From Haladaptatus halobius (GTDB lineage: Archaea > Halobacteriota > Halobacteria > Halobacteriales > Haladaptataceae), in the NCBI RefSeq assembly GCF_020618475.1, contig NZ_CP085335.1, positions 2,728,001 to 2,792,000 of the forward strand: a DNA stretch of 64,000 bases, given 5' to 3'. The position numbers were made by a program, and so were the translations under genes. The notes under the pieces were generated by a model, which was given only the letters and a program-made list of their open reading frames with translations, was not told the DNA's origin and did not search any database. This document shows positions 24,745 through 32,440 of the stretch, piece after piece (positions within the stretch are counted from its first letter, which is position 1; each line of letters opens with the position of its first letter).

Positions 24745-26247
24745 ATGCCGACCGCAAACCACGAACAAATGTGGGGTGACGCGAGACGACAAGTCCAGCG
24801 GGTGCTCTTTCTCTTCCCCGCCGCACTTGCCGGCCTCGGACTACTCGACCGGAAGAAAGGCGAGGAGGCGTTCGACCTCGCCATCCCGGTGATGATCACC
24901 GGCGGGATGCGAACCCTGCTTCGCGTCGCGGACTTCTTCATGGTGAGCATCGCCCTCGACGAGAACGCGGTCGCCGCGCTAGAGTTCGGATTTCAGTACT
25001 TCTTCATCCCGTTCGGCCTCTCTTTGGCGCTCACGAGCGGAACCATCAGCGTCGTCTCGCGGTTCAAAGGCGCCGGGGAGCACGCGAAAGCGGATTTCGC
25101 CATCAAGCAGTCGCTGTGGCTCGCGCTGCTCGTCTCGGTACCCACGACGGTCGTCACGTGGGTCTACGCTGAGCCGATGATCGCAGTGCTCACCGACGAC
25201 CCGCGCGTCATCGAATCCGGTGCGGTGTATCTCAAAATCATTATGCTTTCGGTTTCGTTTCGATTCTGGAGCATGATCGCCGCCCGCGCGCTGGCCGGAA
25301 GCGGTGACACCCGAACCCCGATGTACATCCGCCTGCTCACGCTCCCGACCAACATCGCGTTGAACGCGGTTCTCATCTTCGGCCTCGGCTCGTTCGAACC
25401 GATGGGCGTCGCGGGCGCGGCGTGGGGAACCGCCATCGCCAACAAGCTCGCGGCGGTGCTCTTCACGGGGGTCTTGCTCTCGGGGCGCTTCTCGGTTCGA
25501 CTCCGACTCGGCGGGAGACAGTGGGATACCGACATCGCACGCGAAATCGTTCGCGTCGGACTTCCGCTCGCCGGAACTCGCCTCTCGCGGACGCTCGGGC
25601 GGTTCCCCTTCCTCTTCGTGCTCGGCACCCTCGGAACCGGGGTCGTCGCTTCCTACGCCATCGGTCGGCGGGTGATGCTCCTCGCGCTGATGCCCGCGTG
25701 GGGGTACTCGACGGCCTCCAGCACGCTGGTCGGCCAGAGCATCGGCGCGGGGAACGACGACGAAGCGAACGAGTACGGCTGGCAAACCCTCAGAATCGCG
25801 CTGGTGACGCAGCTGATACTCGCAGTCGCTCTTATCGCGGCGGCCCGTCCCATCGCTCGCGGTTTCGGCACCGCGAACCTCGATCTGACTGTCGAGTTCG
25901 TCCGCGTGTTCGGACTCGGTGTCGGGGCGTTCAGCGTCTCGCGCACCATGCGCGGCAGTCTCCGCGGCGCGGGCGACACGAAGTGGCCGCTGTACGGAAC
26001 GTTCGCGGGAACCTTCCTCTACAAGCTTCCCGTCGCGTTCCTCGCGGTTCCGTCGGGCGTCGTCCTCTTCTCGCTCGGAAACTGGTCGTTCGCTCCGGGA
26101 GTCGGCCTCGGCCTGCTCGGCGTCTACGCCGCCATACTCGGGGACATATACTTTCGGGCCGGCGTCAACACCTTCCGGTTCTGGACGGGCGAGTGGAAAC
26201 GGATCGCCCGCGAATCCGAGGCGGGTGTGGGAGCGCGCGCCGATTGA
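24745..26247 (+). CDS. MATE family efflux transporter
   Basis: A 500-residue, 12-helix multidrug and toxin extrusion protein that exports cationic compounds using Na+ or H+. Visible are two homologous halves: AIPVMITGGMRTLLRVADFFMVSIAL near the N-terminus and GLPLAGTRLSRTLGRFPFLFVLG in the second half, with ARALAGSGDTRTPMYI and SRTMRGSLRGAGDTKWPLYG as the paired MATE signature loops. The start at 24745 (MPTANHEQMWGD) is chosen over 24694, whose extra residues are basic and unlike a membrane protein leader. It is one of three MATE proteins in the window. Confidence 0.9.
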   Translation: MPTANHEQMWGDARRQVQRVLFLFPAALAGLGLLDRKKGEEAFDLAIPVMITGGMRTLLRVADFFMVSIALDENAVAALEFGFQYFFIPFGLSLALTSGTISVVSRFKGAGEHAKADFAIKQSLWLALLVSVPTTVVTWVYAEPMIAVLTDDPRVIESGAVYLKIIMLSVSFRFWSMIAARALAGSGDTRTPMYIRLLTLPTNIALNAVLIFGLGSFEPMGVAGAAWGTAIANKLAAVLFTGVLLSGRFSVRLRLGGRQWDTDIAREIVRVGLPLAGTRLSRTLGRFPFLFVLGTLGTGVVASYAIGRRVMLLALMPAWGYSTASSTLVGQSIGAGNDDEANEYGWQTLRIALVTQLILAVALIAAARPIARGFGTANLDLTVEFVRVFGLGVGAFSVSRTMRGSLRGAGDTKWPLYGTFAGTFLYKLPVAFLAVPSGVVLFSLGNWSFAPGVGLGLLGVYAAILGDIYFRAGVNTFRFWTGEWKRIARESEAGVGARAD

Positions 26248-26278
26248 CTCGCTCGGAGAGATTTTCAGTACGAAGAAC

Positions 26279-26299
26279 TTTCGAGTGGAAACGAAGGGG
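26279..26299 (-). repeat. ORB-like element after the MATE gene
   Basis: TTTCGAGTGGAAACGAAGGG then G. Inverted orientation, 32 bases past the MATE stop. It reads as a fusion of the two halves of the ORB (GAGTGGAAACGAAGGGG). Confidence 0.6.
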
Positions 26300-26328
26300 T
26301 TCCGCCCGGAGTAGGCAGATTTTAAGCG

Positions 26329-26348
26329 TTCGAGTGGAAACGATGGGG
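26329..26348 (-). repeat. ORB-like element abutting a start codon
   Basis: TTCGAGTGGAAACGATGGGG, a direct repeat of the element at 26279 (50 bases apart). It ends one base before the ATG of the small ORF at 26350, so it occupies that gene's leader and core promoter. Confidence 0.6.
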
Positions 26349-26349
26349 T

Positions 26350-26442
26350 ATGAGCACTCCCACGAAGATCGTCATCGGCACCGTCGGACTGACAGCACTG
26401 GCCGCGATCGCCGTCGTTCTCAACCACTGGTTCGCAGCCTGA
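26350..26442 (+). CDS. 30-residue single-helix membrane peptide
   Basis: The peptide MSTPTKIVIGTVGLTALAAI continues with AVVLNHWFAA: a charged/polar N-terminus and one transmembrane helix. Its TGA overlaps the ATG of the next gene (TGATG), which argues for translational coupling and hence for a real gene. The ORB-like repeat at 26329 sits directly upstream. Too short for family assignment. Confidence 0.55.
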   Translation: MSTPTKIVIGTVGLTALAAIAVVLNHWFAA

Positions 26443-27212
26443 TGTTCGGCGAACGGACGCTCCCCGAGGACGTGGCGGCGGTTCGAGACGAACACGCACC
26501 GGGCGCGCTCGTGCTTGACTGCGAGCGGGATTTCGAGACGCTTCCGGTTCCGGCACGCGACGACCTCGCGCTGCTGACGGACGAGATTCGTCCCTTCTCC
26601 GCACCCGGCGAGTGGCTTCCGGACGACGCCCCCGAACTCCTGCGGCGGTTCGCAGGAACCGACTTGGTGGTCGGCATGCCGGGCGACGGGAGCGTCGCGT
26701 GGACACGCCAGACCGTCCCGCCCGTCCTCTTCGTGAAAGCGCGCGTTCAGGGGTCGCCGGAGGAGTTCGTGGACTTCCTGCTCGCGGAGGCGCTGGTCGA
26801 AGTCGGCCTCGGTCTGCCAGAGCAGTTCCTCGGATTTTTCGAGGAGCGGTATCCGGAGTTCGCCGGCGCCGTCCCGCTCGATTCGGGGAGTACGTACCAA
26901 CTCGCCGCCGCGCTGTGCGACGCCTACAAAGGGCTGTACACCCGCGAGGTGTTCGCCGATTGGCGCGACGTTCACCCCCGTCTATTCGAGGCGTGGCGGG
27001 ACGCGGGCGAACGAATCGAGCCGCGGCTGGCGAACGTCACCCGAGAGGTCGCCACCGGTCAGTCGGACTTTCCGGACGCCGCCGAGTTCGCGTGTAGCGC
27101 CATCAAACACGGCATCGAACCGCCAGCACCCTTCGCGGCGCTCGACACGCGGGCGTACCGCGACCACGGCGTTGACTACGCCATCAAGTGGGCGGAGAAG
27201 ACGCTGGGATGA
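26442..27212 (+). CDS. Conserved haloarchaeal protein, DUF7089-like
   Basis: A 256-residue soluble acidic protein starting MFGERTLPEDVAAVRDEHAP. A middle block (VPPVLFVKARVQGSPEEFVDFLLAEALVEVGLGLPEQFLGFFEERY) is strongly helical, and the C-terminus GVDYAIKWAEKTLG is distinctive. It looks like a family limited to haloarchaea (DUF7089 in my memory), with no known function. The ATG overlaps the stop of the 30-residue membrane peptide, suggesting that the two work together. It is convergent with the broken gene at 27213. Confidence 0.65.
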   Translation: MFGERTLPEDVAAVRDEHAPGALVLDCERDFETLPVPARDDLALLTDEIRPFSAPGEWLPDDAPELLRRFAGTDLVVGMPGDGSVAWTRQTVPPVLFVKARVQGSPEEFVDFLLAEALVEVGLGLPEQFLGFFEERYPEFAGAVPLDSGSTYQLAAALCDAYKGLYTREVFADWRDVHPRLFEAWRDAGERIEPRLANVTREVATGQSDFPDAAEFACSAIKHGIEPPAPFAALDTRAYRDHGVDYAIKWAEKTLG

Positions 27213-28202
27213 TCACTCTTCCTGCTCCATCGTCGTGAACGGAATCGTCGCCGTCGTTCGCTGTATGACGGTCGCGGTTCTGAGGATGAACGCGAACAGC
27301 ACGGCCAACGGAAGGAATCCGATGCCGACGACGATGGGAAGCAGGAGACGCTCGTGGGCCGGTTCGAGAACGCTCCCCGCTGTCGCCGTGAAGGTGAGGA
27401 GGACCGCGACGGAAACCGCCTCGGCGGGGATGCCGGCGTAAAAGAGGACGCGCGACAGCGACGAGTGTTCGCTCTGGAGGTAGATGCTCTTGAAGTACTG
27501 TCTGGCGATGTCGATGCGCTGTAGGTGATCGACGAGTCGCCCGAGCGCGTCGTAGACGTGCGGGTGCAAGTCGTCCTCGTACGTCGAACGGATTCAACGC
27601 ACCCGGTTAATCTCGTTCGCGTAGTTCGTCATCAGCGCGACCGAGAGCGCTTCGAACGTCGTCATCTCCGGATTGTCGAGCTTTTCGCCCACTTCGTTGA
27701 GATGGTCGGTGAGCGGCGTCACGAGAGATTCCACTTCGTCCTTCGCTTCGCCCTCGCGTTCGATGACGAGTCCTCCGATGCGTTGTGCTTCCCGTCTGGT
27801 GTTCTGGAAGAGCAGTTTTAGGAATCCCAACGGTTGAACCGGCGCGACTTCATCGGCGCTCTCTTCGACCTTCGTTCGATACTCGACGACGCTGTCTATC
27901 TGCGACCGAAGCTCCCTCGGCGATTTCAGCTCGCGGGATAACAACAGCTGATTGATGGAGACGACGACCGTGATGAGCGTCAGGTTGCCCGAGATGAGAC
28001 TGCCGAAGACGTAGAACAGCGGTTGGGAATCTTCGAGCGGAACTGCGCCGCTCAGTTCGAACAGCGCGACGACGACGAAGAACACCGCCCCCAGCGCCGC
28101 GACGAACAGCCGGTTCCCGTCGAGAAGGAACCACCGCTTCGCGCTGTCGACGGTTCCGCCCCGTTCCTCACCTCCGACGGTGAGACTGTTCTCTCTCACC
28201 AC
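27213..28202 (-). pseudogene. Membrane protein gene interrupted by an in-frame TGA
   Basis: The 5' part (27594-28202, 202 codons) has two membrane helices and the block GNLTLITVVVSINQLLLSRELKSP, ending NYANEINRVR then TGA (27594-27596). The reading continues in the same frame for another 126 codons (IRSTYEDDLHPHVYDALGRL ... two more helices), to a stop at 27213. In related haloarchaeal proteins, as I recall them, an Arg-Arg-Ile-Arg-like stretch sits here, so CGA to TGA is the simplest lesion. Together the parts form one 329-residue protein. The downstream part could restart at a TTG (27569), but it lacks an obvious ribosome binding site. Confidence 0.75.
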
Positions 28203-28255
28203 GACGGTACTCGTTCACCGCCGAGCACCGAAAGTCCGTCGGCGACTCGCTCGCC

Positions 28256-29962
28256 TCAGACCGCTTCCGTGCCGCGCTTTCCGGTTCGGACTTGGCAGGC
28301 GTCCTCGATGGGGACGACGAATATCTTCCCGTCGCCGGGTTCGCCGGTGTTCGCGGCGTCGCGGACGGCGTCGATAACGTCTTCCGCGGGGATGTCCGCG
28401 ACCACGCACTCCACCTTCACCTTCTGGTGCAGGTCGACGACGTACTCCTCGCCGCGCCACTGGCCGAGTTTGGCGGGCTGACTCCCGCGCCCGCTGACGT
28501 TCGTCACCGTGAGGCTCGGCGCGCCGATGTTCGCCAGCGCCCGCTTCACCTTCGTGAGACGGTCGGGACGGACGATGGCGGTGACGAGCTTTATTCCACC
28601 GTCGTTCGGAAGCCCGCCGCCGTCGGCCCGCAGTTGCTCGGCCGCCACTTCGCTCGGACCGTCAATGTCGAACTCCGGATACGTCTCGACGCCGTGTTCG
28701 GCGGTGTCCAGTCCTTCGCGCTCGTGTTCCGGCGTGACGCGGGCCTGTCCGAGCGAGCGCGCGACGCCGAACACGGTTCCGGTCGCGGCGACGGTCCAGA
28801 GAGCGATGAGGGCGACGCCGACGGCCTGCACGGCGACTCCCGAGAGCACCGCGCCGAGACTGAATCCCTGCCACGTTCCGACGGCGACGAACGGATAGGC
28901 CAACGTCCCGAGAACCCCGGCGGAGCCGTGAACCGGAAACACTGCGCACACGTCGTCGATGCGGAGGCGTTTCTCGACGAACTCGAAGACGTAGGGGAGC
29001 TGTGCTCCCGCCAGCAGGCCGACCGCGAGCGCTCCGGGCCAGACGATGTCGTCGGCGATGCCCGTGATACCGACCAGTCCCGCGAGCAGTCCGTTCGCAA
29101 CGTAGAGGGTGTCCACCTTGCCGGTGCGGCGCAGCGACATCGCGCTCGCGCCGAGCGCACCCGCGGCCATTCCGAGCGTCGTGACGAGGGCGACGCGCCC
29201 GACCGTCTCGAACGCGGCCAGCGAGAGCGATCCGCCCTCGGCGGCGAACACCGTGGCCGCGGTGCCGACGTTGAAGCCGTACCAGCCGAACGCGAGGATG
29301 AGCGTGCCGAGCACGGCGAACGGTAGCGAGTGACCGGGGATGACGTTCGCGGTGCCGTCGTCGTCGAACCGACCCAGACGCGGCCCGACGACCCACGCCG
29401 CGGTCAGTCCGGCGATACCGCCCATCCCGTGAACGACCATCCCGCCCGCGAAATCGTGGAAGCCGAGGGTTGCGAGGACGCCGCCCGCCCACGCGAACCC
29501 GACGACGACGGGGTAGATGACCGCCACCAACAGGACGGTGTAGGTCACGTACGTCCGGAGTTTACACCGTCCGGCGACGGCCCCGCTGACGATGGTCGCC
29601 GCGGTCATGGCGAACACCGCGCCGAACAACCAACCGACCCACGCGTTGACGCCGCTGGGTTCGAGGATGGCCCCGAACTCGCCGCCGAGCGTCCACGCGC
29701 CGCCCGCCCCGGTTAGGTAGCCGACGACGTTCGAGAGCGCCGCCCCCACGAGGAAAAAGGCGAGGACGCCGACGCTCCACGTAAGCAGGTTCTTCGTCAA
29801 CTGGTTGGCGACGTTCTTCGAGCGCACCTGCCCGGCCTCCAGCATGGCGAACCCGGCGTGCATGAAGAAGATGAGGAACGTGACGACGAGCACCCACAGG
29901 AGATTGACCCCTTCCGCGATGACGGCGAGGTCGCTTCCCTGTGCGAGGACGGTACCGCTCAC
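28256..29962 (-). CDS. amt: Ammonium transporter fused to a PII regulator domain
   Basis: A 568-residue fusion. Residues 1 to about 410 form an 11-helix Amt channel: [41 protein letters not shown] with the pore His, and [16 protein letters not shown] with the second pore His. After an acidic linker, residues about 455-568 are a GlnB/GlnK (PII) domain: [21 protein letters not shown], a T-loop [20 protein letters not shown] with a Tyr near the modified position, and the [22 protein letters not shown]-loop/C-loop. PII normally plugs the channel when nitrogen is ample; here the plug is tethered. The gene is monocistronic with an AT-rich upstream region. Confidence 0.95.
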   Translation of the reverse strand: MSGTVLAQGSDLAVIAEGVNLLWVLVVTFLIFFMHAGFAMLEAGQVRSKNVANQLTKNLLTWSVGVLAFFLVGAALSNVVGYLTGAGGAWTLGGEFGAILEPSGVNAWVGWLFGAVFAMTAATIVSGAVAGRCKLRTYVTYTVLLVAVIYPVVVGFAWAGGVLATLGFHDFAGGMVVHGMGGIAGLTAAWVVGPRLGRFDDDGTANVIPGHSLPFAVLGTLILAFGWYGFNVGTAATVFAAEGGSLSLAAFETVGRVALVTTLGMAAGALGASAMSLRRTGKVDTLYVANGLLAGLVGITGIADDIVWPGALAVGLLAGAQLPYVFEFVEKRLRIDDVCAVFPVHGSAGVLGTLAYPFVAVGTWQGFSLGAVLSGVAVQAVGVALIALWTVAATGTVFGVARSLGQARVTPEHEREGLDTAEHGVETYPEFDIDGPSEVAAEQLRADGGGLPNDGGIKLVTAIVRPDRLTKVKRALANIGAPSLTVTNVSGRGSQPAKLGQWRGEEYVVDLHQKVKVECVVADIPAEDVIDAVRDAANTGEPGDGKIFVVPIEDACQVRTGKRGTEAV

Positions 29963-30373
29963 AGTTCGTCCTCCCTTTCCCGAACGATGGCGATATCATC
30001 TGGACAACTGTCTACGAATATCGAATACTCTTCGACGTTTGGGTTCTTCATCACGTTATAACGAAACAGCATTCCTATTGATAAGCATGATCATTAAAAA
30101 ACGAATATTTTCTACGCCTTCGGTGGACGAACGGCCGAATTATTATCGTGTACTGTCTGTTTAAGGTTGTAAAATGCCCAGAATGTGGTCGTTCGTCGTT
30201 CGAATTCTGGACGAACGTCGACCGCCGGGCGGAACATCCGCCCTTCTACTCCCGACCGGGGTGCGCACGAAAACGAGCGAGTCATAAGGAGACGGTATCA
30301 CGGATTCACCGGACGATAAAACGCATCTTCGACCCGGTCATTTCAACTGGAAAACCGATAGCGGACTCCCCGT
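29963..30373. other. 411-bp intergenic region between amt and hemB
   Basis: No convincing gene. It is AT-rich from about 30050 to 30170. CGTTATAACG (30054-30063) is a perfect 10-bp palindrome about 92 bases ahead of the amt start, and ATGATCAT (30087-30094) is a second palindrome; either could be a nitrogen-control or TATA site of amt. Near the hemB end TTTCAACTGGAAA (about 30340) is a partial ORB-like word. A short frame at about 30148 with a Cys-x2-Cys is not supported. Confidence 0.5.
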
Positions 30374-31360
30374 TCACTCGTCGAACGCGGCGGCGACATC
30401 CTCCGCGAAGTACGTCAGGATGATGTCCGCCCCGGCGCGCTTTATCGACACCAACGATTCTAGCGCCGTTTCCTGTAAGTCGAGCCACTCCCTGTCGGCG
30501 GCGGCGTGGAGCATCGCGTACTCCCCGGAGACGTTGTACGCGGCGACGGGCCGGTCGAACTTCTCTCGAATCGCGCTGACGATGTCGAGGTACGGGAGCG
30601 CGGGTTTGACCATCAGCACGTCCGCGCCCTCTCCGACGTCGAGCGCGACCTCGCGCATCGCTTCGCGCGCGTTAGCCGGATCCATCTGGTAGTGTCGCCG
30701 GTCGCCGAAGGCGGGCGCGCCGTCCGCCGCGTCGCGGAAGGGGCCGTAGAACGCCGACTCGTACTTCGCGGCGTAGCTCATGATGGCCACGTCCGCATAG
30801 TTCGCGTCGTCCAGCTCGGCGCGAATCGCGCCGACCATCCCGTCCATCATCCCGCTCGGGGCGACCATCTCCGCCCCAGCCTCGGCGTGCGAGACGGCTA
30901 TCTTCCCCAGGAGGTCGAGCGTCTCGTCGTTCTTCACGGTGAGTCGCGGGTCGGTCGCGGCTTCGTCCTCCAACACTCCGCAGTGGCCGTGTTCGGTGTA
31001 CTCGCAGAGGCAAACGTCGGTGATGACCGTGGCGTCCGTCTCCCGCGTGATTCGGCGCGTCACTTCCTGCACGACGCCGTCCTCGGCCCACGCGCGACTG
31101 CCGCGCTCGTCTTTCGACTCGGGGATGCCGAACAGCATCACGGCCTCGACGCCTGTTTCGCGTATCTCCTCGACGCGGGCGACGCTCTCCTCGATGGGTA
31201 CCCGTTCGTGCCCCGGCATCGATTGGATCGCGACTCGCTCGTCCGTCGTTGCGTCGACGAACATGGGCGCGATGAGGTTGTTCGCGTCGAGCGTCGTCTC
31301 GCTGACCAGTTCTCGGAGGCCGTCCCGACGCAGGCGACGTGGGCGCTCGATAGGGTTCAT
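30374..31360 (-). CDS. hemB: Delta-aminolevulinic acid dehydratase (porphobilinogen synthase)
   Basis: Condenses two 5-aminolevulinate molecules to porphobilinogen, the first common tetrapyrrole step for haem, sirohaem and cobamides. 328 residues. The zinc-type Cys cluster VCLCEYTEHGHCGV (about 120-133) marks the Zn enzyme. The Schiff-base lysines lie in SYAAKYESAFYGPFRDA and MVKPALPYLD, and RRHYQMDPANAREA is the allosteric/active-site block. The start at 31360 gives MNPIERPRRLRRDGLRELV, the family N-terminus. No other tetrapyrrole gene is adjacent. Confidence 0.96.
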   Translation of the reverse strand: MNPIERPRRLRRDGLRELVSETTLDANNLIAPMFVDATTDERVAIQSMPGHERVPIEESVARVEEIRETGVEAVMLFGIPESKDERGSRAWAEDGVVQEVTRRITRETDATVITDVCLCEYTEHGHCGVLEDEAATDPRLTVKNDETLDLLGKIAVSHAEAGAEMVAPSGMMDGMVGAIRAELDDANYADVAIMSYAAKYESAFYGPFRDAADGAPAFGDRRHYQMDPANAREAMREVALDVGEGADVLMVKPALPYLDIVSAIREKFDRPVAAYNVSGEYAMLHAAADREWLDLQETALESLVSIKRAGADIILTYFAEDVAAAFDE

Positions 31361-31449
31361 ACCGGTGGTAACCGTGGAACGCCCAAAACCGCGTCGTTCC
31401 GTCCGTGGGTCACAACGCATTTACTGTATCACCTCAATACTCGTATCAG

Positions 31450-32169
31450 ATGAATATCGCCTCGTTCGTCGCAGTCGAGACGACTCCCTTCGTCGCCCTG
31501 CTCGCCTGCTCGATTTTCGGCCTCGCGATCCTCTCGTTCGCCCCGAATTCACGGTCGCTTCGGACGTTCGTCGCCGATTACGGCGTCCTGTTGCTCGTCG
31601 GTGCGGTCTTCGTCGCCGCCATCATCGGTATCTTCCTGTTCGTGTTCGGTGACAAAACGCTCGCACAACGGTGGCTCGAACAGTACGGTCTCATGGCGCT
31701 CTTCCTCATCCTCATCTTGGAGGGTGCGATGCTGTTGTACTTCGCACCGAGCGAGAGTCTCGTCCCGTTCACCGTGACCGCCCTCGCGTCACCGGACGAC
31801 CTTCGAAGCATCGCCATCATCATCTTCGTCGCCGTCGTCGGCGCGACCATCGGCCAGTACGCGCTGTTCTCGCTGGCGAAACGCGGCGGACGAGAGTACC
31901 TGCAGGAAAAGCCGTGGTTCCGAATCTCCGAATCCTCACTCGACCGCTTCGACGGCTGGTTTCAGAAGTGGGGTCGCGTCATCGTTCCGGTGAGCAACGC
32001 CCTATTGTTCACCCGCGGGATGCTCACCGTCCCTGCCGGATTCGCGGAGATGCGCGATTGGGAGTTCATCGTCCTCTCGGCGATCGGGACGTTGATCTTC
32101 CAGTCGTGGCTCACGGTGTTCACGCTTTACACTATCAAACTCGGTCTCCTCGACTCGCTCCCGTTCTAA
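31450..32169 (+). CDS. DedA/SNARE-associated family membrane protein
   Basis: A 239-residue protein with about six helices. The DedA signature region is seen as LAPSESLVPF-like APSESLVPFTVTALASPDD and, further on, RFDGWFQKWGRVIVPVSNALLFTRGMLTVPAGFAEM, which matches the 'G-R-F-x-P-x-R...P-G' motif of lipid-scramblase-like DedA proteins with some drift. Members are implicated in polyprenyl-phosphate or phospholipid flipping. The Met at 31450 places a helix near the N-terminus. Divergent from hemB; no partner genes. Confidence 0.72.
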   Translation: MNIASFVAVETTPFVALLACSIFGLAILSFAPNSRSLRTFVADYGVLLLVGAVFVAAIIGIFLFVFGDKTLAQRWLEQYGLMALFLILILEGAMLLYFAPSESLVPFTVTALASPDDLRSIAIIIFVAVVGATIGQYALFSLAKRGGREYLQEKPWFRISESSLDRFDGWFQKWGRVIVPVSNALLFTRGMLTVPAGFAEMRDWEFIVLSAIGTLIFQSWLTVFTLYTIKLGLLDSLPF

Positions 32170-32440
32170 TCGTTTTTACTTCTCACTGACACACGCCATC
32201 CGAGCAGAAAATCGCCGACTGATGACGGTTCGTTTCGGAACGACGACCGTTCTACCATAGCGATAGAGCTAACAGCGAGAGGAGCGTACTCACTGGTGCG
32301 CCCGCGTGTCGTTTGTCGCGTGCCATGCCATGAACGCTGCGCGGGTGCGCTTTCTCTCGAAAAAACGAGTAGTACCGTCTCTAACGCGATTCGATACCGA
32401 CGAGGACCGATACTGACGAGAGCGACGTTTCTCGCCTCGG

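Noticed and set aside
24979..26706. A 575-codon frame antisense to the MATE gene and its downstream region
   Set aside because: Arg/Glu-rich composition without domains, and it runs across the stop and start codons of three sense genes.
27594..27596. Selenocysteine or programmed read-through at the in-frame TGA
   Set aside because: No archaeal SECIS-like element was noticed after the gene and haloarchaea are not known to use selenocysteine; nonsense mutation or error is simpler.
30148..30423. A short frame with KCPECGRSSFEFW in the amt-hemB gap
   Set aside because: Only one CxxC, then a basic random-looking tail that runs into hemB on the other strand.
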